From: Actinotalea solisilvae
GTDB taxonomy: Bacteria > Actinomycetota > Actinomycetes > Actinomycetales > Cellulomonadaceae
Assembly: GCF_016464425.1 (NCBI RefSeq)
Contig: NZ_JADDKQ010000007.1
Location: forward strand, 186,001 to 250,000
DNA length: 64,000 nucleotides
Direction of reading: 5' to 3'
In this document: one piece after another, positions 9,569-16,908 of the stretch
How positions within the stretch are numbered: position 1 is the first letter of the stretch
Layout of the letters: the number at the start of each line of letters is the position of its first letter
Notes under the pieces: model-generated
The model's input: the letters and a program-made list of their open reading frames with translations, nothing else
What the model was told of the DNA's origin: nothing
Database searches by the model: none
Program-made: the position numbers and the translations under genes

Positions 9569-9583
9569 CGCCTACGCGGTCGG

Positions 9584-9699
9584 CCTCGTCGCCCTACCGT
9601 CGAGCCAGAGGGTGTCGGTCTCGTCGCGGTGCACGCCGTCGGTGACGACGTGGCACCGCCGGATGCTCCCGGCCGCGGCGCTGCTCGGCGTGCTGCTCG
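9584..9699. pseudogene. Patchwork scar: DUF4287 3'-end remnant joined to a fecCD fragment
   Basis: Bases 9584-9652 repeat, almost exactly, the 3' end of the DUF4287 genes at 9767 and 11891 (last ~22 codons, minus orientation). They are abutted directly to bases 9653-9699, which match 44 of 47 bases of the FecCD permease gene at 8213-8259. Neither piece can be translated into a functional protein. This is a non-coding rearrangement scar at the left edge of the toxin islet. Confidence 0.65.
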
Positions 9700-9707
9700 C
9701 CGATCGC

Positions 9708-9748
9708 CTGGAAGCGATCCGGCGGCCGGACACTGGATCGGCTTCCAG
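9708..9748. repeat. Inverted repeat at islet edge
   Basis: CTGGAAGCGATCC (9708-9720) is mirrored by GGATCGGCTTCCAG (9735-9748) with one bulged base and a 14-base loop. It may be a transcription terminator for the lipoprotein or DUF4287 gene, or an end of a former mobile segment. No following T-run is present and no transposase is adjacent. Confidence 0.45.
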
Positions 9749-9766
9749 AAGTCAGCGGGTTGTGCG

Positions 9767-10063
9767 TCAGGTCGACGCGGGCTTGGTCGCCCTGCCGTCG
9801 AGCCAGAGGGTGTCGGTCTCGTCGCGGTGCACGCCGTCGGTGCCGACGTGCTTGGTGCTGATCTGCGGGCCCTTTGAGATCACGTGCCACAGCGCCATGG
9901 CGTGCCCACGACCCAGGCCGTAGTCCTCAGCCAGCCACGCGACGACGCCGCCGGCCTTGGCCCCCGGGGCGTCGAGACCCTTCTCGTGCGCGATCGCCAC
10001 GAGCTCACGCGGCGTGAGGCCGGTCCTGTCCTCGATCGTGTCGAGATAGGCCTGGAAGGACAT
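9767..10063 (-). CDS. DUF4287-domain protein, copy A
   Basis: A 98-residue protein beginning MSFQAYLDTIEDRTG, with the block LTPRELVAIAHEKG and a C-terminal GRGHAMALWHVI, characteristic of DUF4287. The family is small, cytoplasmic and of unknown function. A near-identical second copy lies at 11891-12184 in the same orientation. The two flank the Rhs toxin/immunity islet as direct repeats. Translations differ at only a few positions (R/K at residue 13, G/S in the HV-TDG segment, and the last residues). Confidence 0.85.
   Translation of the reverse strand: MSFQAYLDTIEDRTGLTPRELVAIAHEKGLDAPGAKAGGVVAWLAEDYGLGRGHAMALWHVISKGPQISTKHVGTDGVHRDETDTLWLDGRATKPAST
9781..10061. repeat. Direct repeat, left copy (DUF4287 gene)
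   Basis: About 280 bp of roughly 94% identity to 11904-12182, in the same orientation. The pair brackets the lower-G+C segment 10064-11890. Identity stops right after the conserved AAGCC at the 3' end of each gene and fades within about 30 bp upstream of each start. This fits duplication of one ancestral gene during acquisition of the islet. Confidence 0.8.
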
Positions 10064-10125
10064 GGAGGGTGCTCCTGGAGTGGTCGGCGCCCGGACGCGG
10101 GCGGGTCCCCGTGCCCGCGACGGCC

Positions 10126-10833
10126 GCAGCAGCGACCGTCGCCGGCGTCTGGTTCTCGACGTACGACGAATTCGGCAGCGACCGACTGCACATCGGACAA
10201 GCCCCCACCGGCACGGCTCCCACTCGATACGGTTGGCTGGGCGCGCACGAGCGGTCCACCCGCACCCTCGGCGACCTCACCCTCATGGGCGTCCGGCTCT
10301 ACATGCCCACGACTGGCCGCTTTCTCTCCGTCGATCCGATCCTGGGCGGAAACACCACTCCGTATGCTTATCCTCAGGATCCGTTGAGTGCTTACGACTT
10401 GGATGGGCGGCGAGCCCACCATAAGCCCGGCCTGGTGAATCCGTGCTGGTGCGCAAGTGGCCGAGTCGCCAGTTACCGAGGCGTTGGCGGGGCCAGCGGA
10501 AATTTGCCGTTGCGGCCCGCTCCAATTCGGCGCTCGGATGCTGTCCTCATGAGGGAGAGTGGCAATTCGATGAATCGCCACATCCGCGGGACTCGGGAGT
10601 ACAATGAGCGCGTTGCGTCAGGCAGGACGCCCTCAGTATTTAAGGACAGGCGATGGCAAGCGGTCGCGACCGACCTCGCGTTGAGGAAAGGGGTGCCGAC
10701 GGTTGGTCGAGGCAGCGAAGTGCGATACACGTATAATACGGGAGCGGTGATCGGCTACAGCCCGCAGGGTAGACCGCTCACAAGCGTTACCGTCAGCCTC
10801 TCTAGGACGGGATATCATGCGTGGCCACACTGA
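10126..10833 (+). CDS. Rhs C-terminal tip with toxin-like domain (5'-truncated)
   Basis: The reading frame is open from 10069 but recognisable Rhs sequence begins only near 10150. It contains the Rhs-associated core terminus (RYGWLGAHERST, VRLYMPTTGRFLSVDP, YAYPQDPLSAYDLDGR), after which a variable tail of about 120 residues begins. The tail has HIRGTREY, RTPSVFKD, GAVIGY and a terminal SRTGYHAWPH, a pattern reminiscent of BECR-fold RNase toxins such as the Ntox50-like group; that match is from memory and uncertain. Thousands of bases of the normal Rhs repeat shell and export signals are missing, so this is an orphan or displaced tip. Its stop lies 17 nt inside the next gene. Base composition is visibly lower in G+C than the surroundings. 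Confidence 0.65.
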   Translation, partial: AAATVAGVWFSTYDEFGSDRLHIGQAPTGTAPTRYGWLGAHERSTRTLGDLTLMGVRLYMPTTGRFLSVDPILGGNTTPYAYPQDPLSAYDLDGRRAHHKPGLVNPCWCASGRVASYRGVGGASGNLPLRPAPIRRSDAVLMRESGNSMNRHIRGTREYNERVASGRTPSVFKDRRWQAVATDLALRKGVPTVGRGSEVRYTYNTGAVIGYSPQGRPLTSVTVSLSRTGYHAWPH

Positions 10834-11305
10834 ATCGGTGCTTCGTGTTGCGGACGCGTTTCTCCAACTGGCCATAGGTCCGCCTGTCGAGGGGATGGGC
10901 AGACTCGAGATCCCACTCGACATGGCAGCGAGCGGCGTGTTCGACTGGTTCGTCCCGCTGCTTGAAACAGTCGGGCCAACGCGAATCGAGACGGACCGGG
11001 AGCGAGGGCCGTCCTGCGTCTACACGGTCGAGACGCGCTCAAAGGAGGCGGCTGTCTGCTATCTATCAACCGTTCTGCCTTGGGCGGTAGTGCTCCGCTG
11101 GAATGCTGACCTAACGTTCGGCGGCTTTGGTTCCCTTGCCGCCTCCGACGCAGATGTTGCGCGTCTGTGTGCGATCATGTCGGCTGCGGGTTTCAATGTC
11201 GTTGGAGAGTTCGAATGTTCCCAAGTCTCGCCCTACGCCAATTTGCAGGGCGGGAACCTTACGTATTTTGAACTCGTTTTTGACGAGGAAACGCACTGGG
11301 CCTGA
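10817..11305 (+). CDS. Candidate immunity protein to the Rhs tip
   Basis: A 162-residue cytoplasmic protein with no signal peptide or membrane segment and no family I recognise. The ATG at 10817 (AGGA at 10804-10807) overlaps the end of the Rhs tip by 17 nt, the arrangement expected of polymorphic-toxin/immunity pairs. The G+C content is lower than in neighbouring genes, like the toxin tail. The assignment as immunity protein rests on position and overlap, not on homology. Confidence 0.55.
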   Translation: MRGHTESVLRVADAFLQLAIGPPVEGMGRLEIPLDMAASGVFDWFVPLLETVGPTRIETDRERGPSCVYTVETRSKEAAVCYLSTVLPWAVVLRWNADLTFGGFGSLAASDADVARLCAIMSAAGFNVVGEFECSQVSPYANLQGGNLTYFELVFDEETHWA

Positions 11306-11454
11306 CCCACAGCGACGGGGGCCGCGGCGTCGGGCCGACTTGTAGAGCCTTCGACTCACGCAGAGCCCCTCCCCGGCGCGAGGCGACGGAGCAATCAGTA
11401 CAGGACCGTTCGCCGTAGGCGCTTACCGGGCCGAGCACGAGTAGGAGCGACGCT

Positions 11455-11794
11455 ATGCCCCGCGTTGCGCTGAAGGGCAAGCGGGTGCTGGTTGACCTCA
11501 GCATGGTCGAGAGGGCCGCACTGTTCTGTCGCACTCCTGTGGTGATCGCGACTAAGTGCATTATGCGCATGGAACTTGCGCGGATGCCGGGTCGATACGT
11601 GCTCGACGAGCTAGTTGGTCTCGGTTTCGCGGCCGCCGGCGCGCCACTCCCGGACGTCTTTGCGGCGTCCCAACGGAGCCAAGGCGCTGGTGTGGATTGC
11701 GTCGAGCACGGCCGCGGGCTTCGGCGTTGTCATCAGCAGCGCTCGAGACGCGACTGGGCTCGAACGCGTCGTTCGAGCCGTGACGCCAAGCTGA
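11455..11794 (+). pseudogene. Small gene broken by a frameshift, function unknown
   Basis: A clear AGGAG (11443-11447) stands seven bases before an ATG at 11455. The first frame gives a plausible protein up to GAPLPDVFA (about 11662), then turns into arginine-rich nonsense. From 11663 the +1 frame resumes sensible protein (GAKALVWIASSTAAGFG, then DATGLERVVRAV) and ends at TGA 11792-11794. Together they make a protein of about 112 residues, so a one-base indel near 11655-11670 has broken it. It follows the immunity gene by 149 bp and could be a second, decayed immunity gene. No homologue is recognised. Confidence 0.5.
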
Positions 11795-11890
11795 GCACTT
11801 TGACGCGGCCGGTCGGGTTAAGGTGCCGCCGATAAGTGCCGTCATGGCGACGAGGCTCGAGCGTCGGGCCTGCAGCTCCATCTCGGACGG

Positions 11891-12184
11891 TCACGACCCA
11901 GGCTTGGTCGCCCTGCCGTCGAGCCAGAGGGTGTCGGTCTCGTCGCGGTGCACGCCGTCGGTGCTGACGTGCTTGGTGCTGATCTGGGGGCCCTTCGAGA
12001 TCACGTGCCACAGCGCCATTGCGTGGCCGCGGCCCAGGCCGTAGTCCTCCGCCAACCACGCAACGACGCCGCCGGCCTTGGCGCCCGGGGCGTCGAGGCC
12101 CTTCTCGTGCGCGATCGCCACGAGCTCGCGCGGCGTGAGGCCGGTCTTGTCCTCGATCGTGTCGAGATAGGCCTGGAAGGACAT
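11891..12184 (-). CDS. DUF4287-domain protein, copy B
   Basis: A 97-residue near-duplicate of the protein at 9767-10063, ending KPGS instead of KPAST. I start it at the ATG 12184 (MSFQAYL); a longer frame to 12274 is unlikely because copy A starts at the equivalent ATG. This copy probably represents the original locus, since it is followed by intact chromosomal genes on the right. Function unknown. Confidence 0.85.
   Translation of the reverse strand: MSFQAYLDTIEDKTGLTPRELVAIAHEKGLDAPGAKAGGVVAWLAEDYGLGRGHAMALWHVISKGPQISTKHVSTDGVHRDETDTLWLDGRATKPGS
11904..12182. repeat. Direct repeat, right copy (DUF4287 gene)
   Basis: Partner of the direct repeat at 9781-10061. Recombination between the two would excise 10064-11890, including the Rhs tip, the candidate immunity gene and the frameshifted gene, and leave a single DUF4287 gene. 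Confidence 0.8.
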
Positions 12185-12257
12185 GGGGCTGCTCCTCGGG
12201 TCGTCGGTGCGCGCTGACACCAGCGCGGTGGTGTGGCGGCGGTGCTGCAGACCGGGC

Positions 12258-12905
12258 TCAGGCCCCGGACTCATCGCCCTGGCGGCGGACGGGCTGGCGC
12301 AGGATCGTGCGGAGCTTCTCGGGCGCCGTCCGGCGCGGGTCGCTGAGGTAGATCTCGTGGTGCCTGCCGGTCATGACGAGGCCGTGTTCGGGCACGAAGC
12401 GGTCGTGCAGGTCGGCGAGCACCGGGCCCTCGTCGTCGAAGGACCCGACGTGCAGCGTCTGGGCGCACAGGCCCTCGTCGAGCTCCTCGAGCCGCACCCG
12501 GTCCACGGCGACCTCGGGCTTCTTCCGTGCGACGTCGGCCCGCGCGGCGTCCACGTGCTCGGTGCCGAGCCAGTCCGGCACCAGGAGCAGGAGCGTCCAC
12601 GACCACGCGTTCGTGTCGCGTCGCGTCGTGAAGGCGGCCGGGTCGTCCGCCCACCACAGACCCTCGAGCGGCGGCACGACGTAGTCGCGGCCGAGCTCCC
12701 GCTTGCTCGCGAACTTCAGCGTGTAGGCGAGCGGGTAGAGCGCCTCGAGCGCCGCGGTGTAGTCCGGCGAGGTGTTGGGGTCGCCCTGCCCGTCCGCCGC
12801 GAGGTACCGCATCGACGGCACCTCGACCAGGCGGATCTCGCCGCGTCGGGCCGCGTAGGAGTCCAGGGTCCGCTTGAGGTCCGTCGCGGCGGCGGCCGTG
12901 CTCAC
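12258..12905 (-). CDS. GyrI-like small-molecule-binding protein
   Basis: A 215-residue protein with the GyrI-like/SOUL-type fold pattern seen in stand-alone members of the family: LVEVPSMRYLAADGQGDP at the start, then LYPLAYTLKFASKR, YVVPPLEGLWW and a C-terminal HHEIYLSDPRRTAPEKLRTILRQPV. Members bind small hydrophobic or amphipathic ligands in the cytoplasm; none is identified here. Its GTG start overlaps the stop of the dihydrofolate-reductase-like gene (GTGA, 12902-12905), so it is the second gene of a two-gene operon. Confidence 0.8.
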   Translation of the reverse strand: MSTAAAATDLKRTLDSYAARRGEIRLVEVPSMRYLAADGQGDPNTSPDYTAALEALYPLAYTLKFASKRELGRDYVVPPLEGLWWADDPAAFTTRRDTNAWSWTLLLLVPDWLGTEHVDAARADVARKKPEVAVDRVRLEELDEGLCAQTLHVGSFDDEGPVLADLHDRFVPEHGLVMTGRHHEIYLSDPRRTAPEKLRTILRQPVRRQGDESGA

Positions 12906-13561
12906 GGCGTCGCCCGCACGAGCCGGACGTGCGTCACGCGGGTCGAGCTCACCATCTCGGCGACCTCCATGCCGTGCGGGCCGCCGTCGAGCCGGTCGAA
13001 GAGGCGCTCACCCCCGCCGAGCAGCACGGGCGCGATCGCCAGGTGCATCTCGTCGACCAGCCCGGCGCGCAGGCACTGCTGGAGCACCTGGACCCCGCCG
13101 CCGATGCGGACGTCGAGCCCGCCGGCGGCCGCGACGGCCTGCTCGACCGCGGCCTCGACGCCGTCGGTGACGAAGTGGAAGGTCGTGCCGCCCGCCATCT
13201 CGAGCGGCGCGCGCTCGTGGTGGGTCACCACGAAGACGGGGTGGTGGTACGGCGGGATGTCGCCCCACCAGCCCGTCCACTCCTCGTCCGGCCACGGCCC
13301 GCGCACGGGGCCGAACATGTTGCGGCCGATGACGGTCGCCCCCACCTCGTCGTCGCCCAGGCGCGCGAACTCGTCGTCGAGTCCCTCCTCGGGCGGCCCG
13401 TCCGAGCGGTCGCCGTACGTCCGGCGGAACGTCGCGGTCTCGAAGATCCACTCGTGCAGGCGCTCGCCGCCCGTGCCGAGGGGGTGCTCGAGGTCCTGGT
13501 CGGGCCCGGCGGCGTAGCCGTCGAGCGACATCGTCATGTTGTGCACGCGGATCCGCGTCAC
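12902..13561 (-). CDS. Dihydrofolate-reductase (RibD C-terminal)-family protein
   Basis: A 219-residue protein of the RibD C-terminal/DHFR superfamily: VHNMTMSLDGYAAG at the start, ATVIGRNMFGP, GGGVQVLQQCLRAGLVDEMHLAIAPVLLGGGERLFD near the end. These are NADPH-dependent reductases of undefined substrate. I start at GTG 13561, which has GAGGGAGG ideally spaced upstream and gives the usual TRIRVHNMTMS beginning; a frame extending to 13591 is open but lacks a ribosome site. It is co-transcribed with the GyrI-like gene and divergent from the DUF488 gene. Confidence 0.85.
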   Translation of the reverse strand: MTRIRVHNMTMSLDGYAAGPDQDLEHPLGTGGERLHEWIFETATFRRTYGDRSDGPPEEGLDDEFARLGDDEVGATVIGRNMFGPVRGPWPDEEWTGWWGDIPPYHHPVFVVTHHERAPLEMAGGTTFHFVTDGVEAAVEQAVAAAGGLDVRIGGGVQVLQQCLRAGLVDEMHLAIAPVLLGGGERLFDRLDGGPHGMEVAEMVSSTRVTHVRLVRATP

Positions 13562-13701
13562 GCCCGCCTCCCTCGCCGTGGCCGCAGCCAATCAGGTGGA
13601 CGGTGCCACGTGTGCGAGCACCGCGTCCACGGCTCTCGAGCCTCGACGCGGCAGCGGTGCCCGGGCGGGAACCGAGGGGCGCTCCGTGGCACGCTGGCCG
13701 G

Positions 13702-14229
13702 ATGACGGCGCCGCTGCTGACCTTCGGGCACGGCACCCTGGCGCAGGACGCGATCGCCGCGGTGCTGCGCGGTGCGGGCGTCGAGCGGCTCGTCGACGTG
13801 CGCCGGTTCCCGGGCAGCCGCCGCCACCCGCACGTCGCGAGCGACGCGATGGCGCAGTGGCTGCCCGACGCCGGCGTCGCCTACCGCTGGGAGCCCCGCC
13901 TCGGCGGGCGCCGCCGCTCCGACCCGGAGGAGGCCGACGTCGACCCGTGGTGGCAGGTGGACGCGTTCCGCGCGTACGCGGCGCACACCCGCACGGACGA
14001 CTTCCGCGAGGCGCTCGGCGAGGTGCTCGCGGGTGCGGCCGAGGCGCGCACCGCGGTGATGTGCAGCGAGACGGTGTGGTGGCGGTGCCACCGGCGGCTG
14101 ATCTCGGACGTCGTCGTGCTGCTGCACGACGTCCCTGTGCAGCACCTCGGCCACGACGGCCGCCTAGCGCCGCACCGTCCCTCGGCCGGGGCGCGCGTCA
14201 CGGACCGCGGCCTCGTCTACGACGGCTGA
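13702..14229 (+). CDS. DUF488-family protein
   Basis: A 175-residue protein starting MTAPLLTFGHGTLAQDAI, with the DUF488 hallmarks LVDVRRFPGSRRHPH and the cysteine/histidine block MCSETVWWRCHRRLISD. The family is cytoplasmic and its function is not established. The stop codon lies within the first unit of a 7-bp tandem repeat, so the C-terminus could vary between strains without losing a stop. ATG at 13702. Confidence 0.85.
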   Translation: MTAPLLTFGHGTLAQDAIAAVLRGAGVERLVDVRRFPGSRRHPHVASDAMAQWLPDAGVAYRWEPRLGGRRRSDPEEADVDPWWQVDAFRAYAAHTRTDDFREALGEVLAGAAEARTAVMCSETVWWRCHRRLISDVVVLLHDVPVQHLGHDGRLAPHRPSAGARVTDRGLVYDG

Positions 14230-14262
14230 CGGCTGACGGCTGACGGCTGACGGCTGACGGCC
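14221..14262. repeat. Heptanucleotide tandem repeat (GACGGCT)n
   Basis: Five perfect copies of GACGGCT (14221-14255) and a sixth ending in C (14256-14262) cover the 3' end and stop codon of the DUF488 gene. Each unit contributes a TGA, and because 7 is not a multiple of 3 the stops appear in all frames. The repeat is prone to slippage. Confidence 0.9.
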
Positions 14263-14335
14263 GGCGGGATGTCGTCTCTTGCTGCTGCGCGGCGCCGCAC
14301 GCACACTGGCCGGACCCTGCGACGCTGGAGGCACC

Positions 14336-15178
14336 GTGGCCAACGACCAGAGCACGACGACCGGCGCGATCGACCCGGGGCCGATCGTCGAGGCGCTCTA
14401 CACCGACGGGATCACCGCGCTCCGCGGTGCCTTCCCGGTCGAGTGGGCGGACCGGATGGCCGAGGACGTCGAGGCGGCGTTCCAGGAGGCACGCAGCCGT
14501 CCGGACGGCGCCGTCGGGCGCGGGCCGAACCGCTGGTACGTCGAGATCCACCCCGAGCAGCTGCGCGGCTTCGTCGACCTGGTCACGCACCCGTGGGTGA
14601 CGACGACCTGCCGCGCGGTGCTCGGCGACGACTACGAGATCGTCGAGGTGGGGTTCGACACCCCCTACCCGGGGGCCGTCGACCAGCCGTGGCACCGCGA
14701 CTTCCCGATGCCCGAGGAGACGCGCCGCGACCGCCGGCTCACGTCGCTCGCCTTCAACCTCACCTGCGTCGACACGACCGAGGACATGGGGCCGTTCGAG
14801 ATCGCGCCCGGCACCCAGTGGGACGACAGCCCGGAGTTCGAGCACGGCATGTTCCCCCCGAAGAGCCACTACGACCGGTATCGGTCGCTCGCGGTCCGCA
14901 AGATGCCGCAGCGGGGTGACATCTCGGTCCGGTCCGCCCTGACGATCCACCGGGGCACGACGAACCACTCGCAGCGGGCCCGTCCGGTCCTCGTGCTCGG
15001 CGTCGACGCGCCGGGGGCGGGCAACGCGGAGCACCACGACCTCGCGGTGACGCACGGCTACTGGGCGGCCCTGCCGCAGGCGGTCCGCGATCACCTGCGC
15101 TGCCCCGTCGTCGACGAGCTGACACCGATCACGCAGAAGCACACCATCGAGGGGCTCGTCATGGGCGACGCCGAGTGA
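14336..15178 (+). CDS. Phytanoyl-CoA dioxygenase (PhyH)-family protein
   Basis: A 280-residue Fe(II)/2-oxoglutarate-dependent oxygenase. The iron-binding H-x-D is at H120/D122 (PWHRDF) and a distal histidine in ALTIHRGTTNHS, followed by the arginine in SQRARPVLVL that would hold 2-oxoglutarate. GTG 14336 has GGAGG five bases upstream; an open frame to 14279 is not supported. The substrate is unknown. The gene stands alone, between DUF488 and the convergent ABC-2 exporter operon. Confidence 0.85.
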   Translation: MANDQSTTTGAIDPGPIVEALYTDGITALRGAFPVEWADRMAEDVEAAFQEARSRPDGAVGRGPNRWYVEIHPEQLRGFVDLVTHPWVTTTCRAVLGDDYEIVEVGFDTPYPGAVDQPWHRDFPMPEETRRDRRLTSLAFNLTCVDTTEDMGPFEIAPGTQWDDSPEFEHGMFPPKSHYDRYRSLAVRKMPQRGDISVRSALTIHRGTTNHSQRARPVLVLGVDAPGAGNAEHHDLAVTHGYWAALPQAVRDHLRCPVVDELTPITQKHTIEGLVMGDAE

Positions 15179-15194
15179 GTGCGCCGTCGCCGGC

Positions 15195-16067
15195 TCAGGC
15201 CCCGGCCGACTCGTAGCGGCGCAGCCCCCGGCGGAACAGCCAGATCCCCATGCCCACGCAGTAGGCGGCGACGAGCGGCGTGAGCAGCCCGACCCACGCC
15301 GACGTGCCGTGCCCGAGCACCGCGGCGGCGGGGAAGAACGACACGAACGCGAACGGCAGGACGAACGTGATGACGGCGCGGATCCCGAGCGCGTAGATCG
15401 TGATCGGGAACCGCGCGAGCTCGCCGAGCGAGTGCAGCGAGAACGCGAACGTCGAGAAGGGCGCGTTGATCCAGAACGCCGAGGCGTTCGAGGCGAGGTT
15501 GAGCCCGATCTTCACGGCGATCCCGCTGAGCAGCAGCACGAGGGCCAGCACGACCTTGCCGACGCTCCACGCGACGTCGACCTGCTGCACGGCCGCGACC
15601 AGCAGGGCGATGCCCATGGTGATGTTGCCCAGCCCGTTGAGGCCGACGTCGATGCTCATGACTTGGAGCACGGGCGAGAACGGGCGCAGGAGCACGCGGT
15701 CGAGCTCGCCCTGGTTGACCAGCCACGCGAGCCGCCAGGTGCCCTCGAAGAACAGCGAGCCCACGCCCTCGGCCAGGTAGACCATCGCGTAGACGATGAC
15801 GATCTCCCAGAAGCCCCACCCGTTGATGTCGGGGATGCGGCGGAAGACCGTCCAGAGGAACACGAGCCCGACGCCCTGCGTGAGCACCGCGGCGAGCATG
15901 AGGATCCAGAAGTCGGCCTCGTACTCCATGACCGAGCGGATCTTCGCGCCGAGGCTGCGTCGGTAGAGCCAGAGGGCGCGGCGTACCGGCCCACGCACGA
16001 CGGCGGGCCGGTCGGCCACCGCGGCCGACGGCGGGATCCCGGTCCGGGCCGGGCGCGGCTCAGCCAC
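15195..16067 (-). CDS. ABC-2 family transporter permease 2
   Basis: A 290-residue membrane protein with six predicted helices, of the ABC-2 membrane-6 type (formerly DUF990): the first helix follows RRSLGAKIRSVMEYEADFW, and WRLAWLVNQGELDRVLLRP is a conserved loop. It is the last gene of a three-gene operon with a partner permease (8-bp overlap) and an ATPase. The complex is expected to export an unidentified compound or lipid. It is convergent with the PhyH gene. Confidence 0.85.
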   Translation of the reverse strand: MAEPRPARTGIPPSAAVADRPAVVRGPVRRALWLYRRSLGAKIRSVMEYEADFWILMLAAVLTQGVGLVFLWTVFRRIPDINGWGFWEIVIVYAMVYLAEGVGSLFFEGTWRLAWLVNQGELDRVLLRPFSPVLQVMSIDVGLNGLGNITMGIALLVAAVQQVDVAWSVGKVVLALVLLLSGIAVKIGLNLASNASAFWINAPFSTFAFSLHSLGELARFPITIYALGIRAVITFVLPFAFVSFFPAAAVLGHGTSAWVGLLTPLVAAYCVGMGIWLFRRGLRRYESAGA

Positions 16068-16908
16068 CGTGCACCGTCAGCCGGCGCGACGCGGCCCGCC
16101 ACGCGGCGCGCGCCGCCCACCACAGGACGACGGTCCAGCCGAGCTGCGCCCCCAGGCGCCACCACAGCTCGGCGCCCTCGAGGCGGCCGAGGTAGACCAT
16201 CGCGGGCGTGTAGGCCATCGCCTGGAACGGCAGCACCTCGGCGACCAGCCGCAGCCAGTCCGGGAAGAAGACGAGCGGCACCATGGCGCCCGAGAAGAGC
16301 TGCTGGAGCGCCATCCGCGCCCAGTTGACGCCCATGTAGCTCTGCGTCCAGAAGCACAGCAGGCCGCTCATGTAGACGACCGAGAACTTCAGCGGCACGA
16401 CGGCGGCCATGCTCACCGCGAAGAGGGCCAGGCGGTCGGGCGGGGGGACGGGCACGCCGCCGAACACGAGCAGCGCCCCCGTGACGACGACGACGCACGC
16501 GACGACCTCGAACGCCGCGAACCCGAGCGTCTCCGCGAGGCGGGCGCGCTGGTAGTCCACGGGCTTCGTCAGGTCGACCGCGACGGCGCCGTCCTGGATG
16601 CGCAGCGCCATGCGCCAGTCCGTGTACGTCGAGACGACGGTCCCCGACACGAAGCCGACGAGCAGGTACGCCTTCATGTCCGGCCACGCGAACCCGAGCG
16701 CGCTGCCGTCCTCGCGCAGGATCGTGCGCCACAGGTAGAGCAGCGAGAGCAGCAGGAACATGCTGCCGAGCAGGCCGAGGAAGAACTGGAGCCGGTAGGC
16801 GAGCAGGCTCTTGAACGCGGCCGCGGCCATCGCCCGGTAGGCGCGCAGCGGGACGTGGGCACCGGCCGGGCGCGCCGGAGCCGACGGCGCCTCGACGACC
16901 GCGCTCAC
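16060..16908 (-). CDS. ABC-2 family transporter permease 1
   Basis: A 282-residue membrane protein with about six helices; RAYRAMAAAAFKSLLAYR precedes the first helix and VDYQRARLAETLGF follows the loop DLTKPVD, as in the partner permease family. The GTG at 16908 overlaps the stop of the ATPase (GTGA), marking the true start; the long upstream open frame is out of register with real coding. It probably forms a heterodimeric channel with the product of the following gene. Confidence 0.85.
   Translation of the reverse strand: MSAVVEAPSAPARPAGAHVPLRAYRAMAAAAFKSLLAYRLQFFLGLLGSMFLLLSLLYLWRTILREDGSALGFAWPDMKAYLLVGFVSGTVVSTYTDWRMALRIQDGAVAVDLTKPVDYQRARLAETLGFAAFEVVACVVVVTGALLVFGGVPVPPPDRLALFAVSMAAVVPLKFSVVYMSGLLCFWTQSYMGVNWARMALQQLFSGAMVPLVFFPDWLRLVAEVLPFQAMAYTPAMVYLGRLEGAELWWRLGAQLGWTVVLWWAARAAWRAASRRLTVHGG

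Noticed and set aside
10069..10125. GTG 10069 as true start of the Rhs-tip gene
   Set aside because: The first ~25 codons lie in the promoter side of the DUF4287 gene and show no Rhs similarity; they are probably readthrough of a fused junction.
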